From the NCBI GenBank assembly GCA_963738025.1, contig CAVTWA010000005.1, positions 124,001 to 188,000 of the forward strand: a stretch of 64,000 bases of DNA, read 5' to 3'. The stretch comes from 20CM-2-55-15 sp963738025 (GTDB taxonomy: Bacteria > Acidobacteriota > Terriglobia > 20CM-2-55-15). The position numbers and the translations under genes were made by a program. Position 1 is the stretch's first letter; each line of letters starts with the position of its first letter. A model generated the notes under the pieces. The model saw only the letters and a program-made list of their open reading frames with translations. It made no database searches and was not told where the DNA came from. Below, piece after piece: positions 61,633 through 64,000 of this stretch.

Positions 61633-63282
61633 TTAATACAATGTGAATGCGAATAATGTGTCACCTGCTGCCGAAAGGATGTATTGGTGTCCGTCGAGCA
61701 TATACGCCTCGGGTGCATTCGATACCTGCCCGATACGGCTATGCCAAAGCGGGTTGCCATTTGCCGGATCAAACGCAATCAGGTTTCCGGCATTATCGCC
61801 CGTGAACAAAAGTCTGCCCGCCGTTGTCAGAACTCCACTCATTGTTGCTCCGGCACTTGAGGGATATTGGTGATCCCAAACTGTTTTCCCAGTCTTGTAA
61901 TCGATGGCGGCAAGGTGGCTGCCCAGCGAACCTACAGCGACTTCTTCTTTGCCGCCAAGCCCCATCGCTCCTCGCGGATCTGTTTCGGTCAGATAATACA
62001 TGGCGTACGTGTCGTAGCGCGGAACATAGAACAGCCCGGTGTCGGGCGAGAAGCTGGGAGGCGGCCAATTCGTCACCCCCGTGTTATTCGGCGAGACCAG
62101 AGACCCTCCGATATGAAAGTCCTTTCCCGGATCGCGAACCGGCTGCCCCCGTTTATTGATGCCGCTTGCCCAGTTTGCCGTCTCCGAGTATCGCGTCGAA
62201 ACCAGTCGTTCGCCCGTCGTCCGGTCCAGAGTGAAGTAGTAGCCATTGCGGCTGGCGTGCAAAACGAGCTTCCGCATCCGGCCATTGATTTGCCCGTCGA
62301 TCAGAATCGGAGTCTGTGCGGTATCGAAGTCGTGCGTATCATGCGGCGATGTCTGGTAATACCAGGCCATTTTGCCGGTATCCACATTGATCGCGACGAT
62401 GGCGCAGGTGAAAAGATTTTCTCCCTCGCCGCGGCTGATCGACGTATACGCTGGCGACGGATTGCCCGTGCCGGTGATGTACAAGTGCGTTTCCGGATCA
62501 TACGATCCTGGCACCCATACTTGCCCGCCTCCGTGTCTCGCGGCATCCAGGTCTTTCCAGGTTTCCAGGCCGGCGTCGCCTTGCTTCATCGGCACGGCGT
62601 ACCAGACCCACTGGCGTTTCCCGCTTTCCGGATCGAAAGACTGAAGCATCCCGGGCTCGTCCAGATCGTTGCCCGTGCCAACCAGGACGTGGTCGCCGAC
62701 GACAATGGGAGCCATTGTCGAAAAGTATTGGAGATCGAAATCGGCGATGGGCACGTGCCAGACTTCTTTGCCGGTTTTGCTATCGAGGCAGAGCAGATAG
62801 TTATCGGGGGTTTCCACGTAGAGACGGTCCCGCCACATGCCCAATCCACGATTACCGATATGAGTTCCTCCCCGGGTTCTCCAGAAGTAGTGCCACATCA
62901 CGTGGCCATCTCTCGCGTCCATTGCCCAGACATTATCGGGAGCGGAGACATACAGAATTCCGTTGACCTGCAGGATTGCGCCTTTAAGTGCGACACCGGC
63001 AAACTCACCTGCACCTTCGCCACCTATAACCGTTTGCAGGGTTCCGATATTGCCGGGGCCGCCACTCAATCTCGAAACCCAGGAAAGCGTGAGATTTTTA
63101 ACGTTTGATTGGTTGATTTGACTTAGTGAACTGTACCGTTTGCCCGAATAGTCGCCGGAATAGGTCGGCCAGGAATCCGAAAGGGGCTTGAGGATTTGTG
63201 CCGGATCGAGGGCCTGAGCGCTTGCAAAACTGGAAAATAAAGCAAGGCTCACAACGGCGAGCAACTTTGTCCCGAATCTCAT
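61633..63282 (-). CDS. PQQ-dependent dehydrogenase-like beta-propeller
   Basis: This 549-residue protein has a signal peptide (FGTKLLAVVSLALFSSFASA) and the tryptophan-docking repeats of eight-bladed quinoprotein dehydrogenases: DSWPTYSGDYSGKRYSSLSQ, VWAMDARDGHVMWHY, LLCLDSKTGKEVWHV, VAINVDTGKMAWYYQ, LAAIDYKTGKTVWDH. The TSPHDTHDFDTAQTPIL block is typical of the alcohol/aldose-type enzymes. It would oxidise an alcohol or sugar in the periplasm and pass electrons to cytochrome c. Its ATG overlaps the stop of the cytochrome gene by 4 bases (ATGA), so the two are coupled. No second cytochrome domain is fused. Confidence 0.9.
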   Translation of the reverse strand: MRFGTKLLAVVSLALFSSFASAQALDPAQILKPLSDSWPTYSGDYSGKRYSSLSQINQSNVKNLTLSWVSRLSGGPGNIGTLQTVIGGEGAGEFAGVALKGAILQVNGILYVSAPDNVWAMDARDGHVMWHYFWRTRGGTHIGNRGLGMWRDRLYVETPDNYLLCLDSKTGKEVWHVPIADFDLQYFSTMAPIVVGDHVLVGTGNDLDEPGMLQSFDPESGKRQWVWYAVPMKQGDAGLETWKDLDAARHGGGQVWVPGSYDPETHLYITGTGNPSPAYTSISRGEGENLFTCAIVAINVDTGKMAWYYQTSPHDTHDFDTAQTPILIDGQINGRMRKLVLHASRNGYYFTLDRTTGERLVSTRYSETANWASGINKRGQPVRDPGKDFHIGGSLVSPNNTGVTNWPPPSFSPDTGLFYVPRYDTYAMYYLTETDPRGAMGLGGKEEVAVGSLGSHLAAIDYKTGKTVWDHQYPSSAGATMSGVLTTAGRLLFTGDNAGNLIAFDPANGNPLWHSRIGQVSNAPEAYMLDGHQYILSAAGDTLFAFTLY

Positions 63283-64000
63283 TTCAGGCTCTCCAGGTAA
63301 GCGGTGACGTTGTGAATATCTTTATCGGTGTAGACCCGCAGCAGATCTTTATGGGACTGAACTGGATCGCGGACCTCGACTTTCGGAGTCGCGCCTTTCC
63401 TGCGGACTGTGTACTCCACGGCATCCGCGCCTGTGAGCGTGACGATGAAGTCATCAATGCGCACCAGCTCGCCTTCGAGTTGCTGCCCGGACGCGAGGGT
63501 GACGACGACCTTTGTGCTTGGCGGCCTGGAAGGCCGGGTTCCGCGCCCGCCGGGAAGAAGCCACGTCTGTTGCATGATTCGGGGATCACCGATTCTGGCA
63601 GCGAACCCGCTCAGGTCGCCGGCGGTGTCATGGCAGGACGCACATTTCGCTTTGAAATAAGCTTCGCCTGATTTCGGATCGCCAACGACAATCGTTTCGG
63701 GCCGAAGCCGCGAGGGATCATATCCGCCGACGCGGAAGCTATGAATGAAGCTCGCAATCTCGGATATCTGCTCCTTATTCATTTCAAATTTCGGCATCGA
63801 AGATTCGCCGTTGCGCAGAATATCCCCAATCAGTTCCCCGTCTTTATCGTTCAAAATGATTTCTGAGCGAAGCAAGTTGGAGCCGCCGTCGCCACCCCTT
63901 GCATCGTTGCCGTGACAAAAAGCGCAGTTGGTGCTGTAGAGCATCTTCCCACGCTCGAGGATTGCCGGATCGGCCGGCGGTCTCGCCGGGTAACCGTTCG
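63279..64000 (-). CDS. c-type cytochrome with two haem sites, 5' end outside window
   Basis: The frame is open to the window edge (at least 240 residues), reading NGYPARPPADPAILERGKML before CAFCH, the first haem motif; CASCH follows about 90 residues later. Met ligands may be in MPKFEMN. After the second motif a C-terminal beta-rich segment (TKVVVTLASGQQLEGELVRI) of a type found behind cytochromes in acidobacterial PQQ loci is followed by a final SHKDLLRVYTDKDIHNVTAY. It accepts electrons from the translationally coupled PQQ enzyme. The signal peptide must lie outside the window. Confidence 0.9.
   Translation of the reverse strand, partial: NGYPARPPADPAILERGKMLYSTNCAFCHGNDARGGDGGSNLLRSEIILNDKDGELIGDILRNGESSMPKFEMNKEQISEIASFIHSFRVGGYDPSRLRPETIVVGDPKSGEAYFKAKCASCHDTAGDLSGFAARIGDPRIMQQTWLLPGGRGTRPSRPPSTKVVVTLASGQQLEGELVRIDDFIVTLTGADAVEYTVRRKGATPKVEVRDPVQSHKDLLRVYTDKDIHNVTAYLESLK

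Noticed and set aside
61867..63108. Plus-strand open frame of 413 residues
   Set aside because: It lies wholly opposite the well-supported PQQ propeller gene and has no family motifs.
1..64000. rRNA, tRNA or integrated phage
   Set aside because: No rRNA-like or tRNA cloverleaf sequence, integrase or structural phage gene was recognised by eye; a covariance search would be needed to exclude small RNAs.

Overview
The window looks like chromosomal DNA of an uncultured member of the Acidobacteriota, probably a soil or sediment metagenome assembly. This is inferred from gene content and not from a marker gene: an Oar-like TonB-dependent receptor with an N-terminal carboxypeptidase-regulatory domain, a DUF1592/DUF1552 pair, a secreted family with the motif PNGKPDFSGVW, many Tat-exported enzymes, and c-type cytochromes linked to a PQQ propeller. 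I see no rRNA, tRNA, CRISPR array, phage or complete insertion sequence.

Layout. 0-7 kb: a partial methyltransferase divergent from an AraC regulator broken by one base, an EthD / Tat-exported ThDP enzyme / cytochrome c operon, a histidine-kinase remnant, and a His-rich small protein next to an outer-membrane protein. 7-17 kb: a DUF502 membrane protein, two unusual acidic/basic repeat proteins, 6-phosphofructokinase, a secreted acidobacterial-type protein, helicase HrpB and peptide deformylase. 17-28 kb: a BNR propeller translationally coupled to a MoaD/ThiS-like protein, Mug glycosylase, a four-gene run (metallo-beta-lactamase fold, DUF1592, DUF1552, ankyrin), a long transketolase-like enzyme and a divergent acyltransferase. 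28-39 kb: a 1-Cys peroxiredoxin, a lone ABC ATPase, an exported HpcH/HpaI aldolase, a PfkB sugar/nucleoside kinase and an Oar-like receptor. 39-51.5 kb: a GT-C glycosyltransferase, two alpha/beta hydrolases, a giant secreted metzincin-type protein with YDG repeats, a Ser/Thr kinase with a TPR tail and an asparagine synthetase remnant. 51.5-64 kb: two glycosyltransferases including an HpnI-like one, an OsmC-family protein with an in-frame TGA at the catalytic cysteine position, a GH36-like glycosidase, another GT-C enzyme, and an operon of cytochrome c, PQQ propeller, sugar isomerase-like protein and MFS symporter.

The strongest discovery candidate is the OsmC-family gene at 54524-54997. Its reading frame continues through a TGA codon where the family carries its reactive cysteine. 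The RNA just downstream can form a stem-loop of six G-C pairs with a five-base loop whose second base is G, starting 25 bases after the TGA. That fits the bacterial SECIS rules, so selenocysteine is the preferred reading. The second candidate is the pair of proteins at 8132-9430, built from alternating acidic linkers and Arg/Leu-rich amphipathic segments, for which I recognise no family.

Two general features need care. Several genes are split by single-base shifts, and 42.8-51.5 kb is densely affected, with two large genes readable only by switching frame roughly ten times each; low-quality assembly and real decay cannot be told apart here. The intergenic spaces also hold at least five families of palindromic repeats, some nested, many placed directly at gene ends where they could act as terminators.
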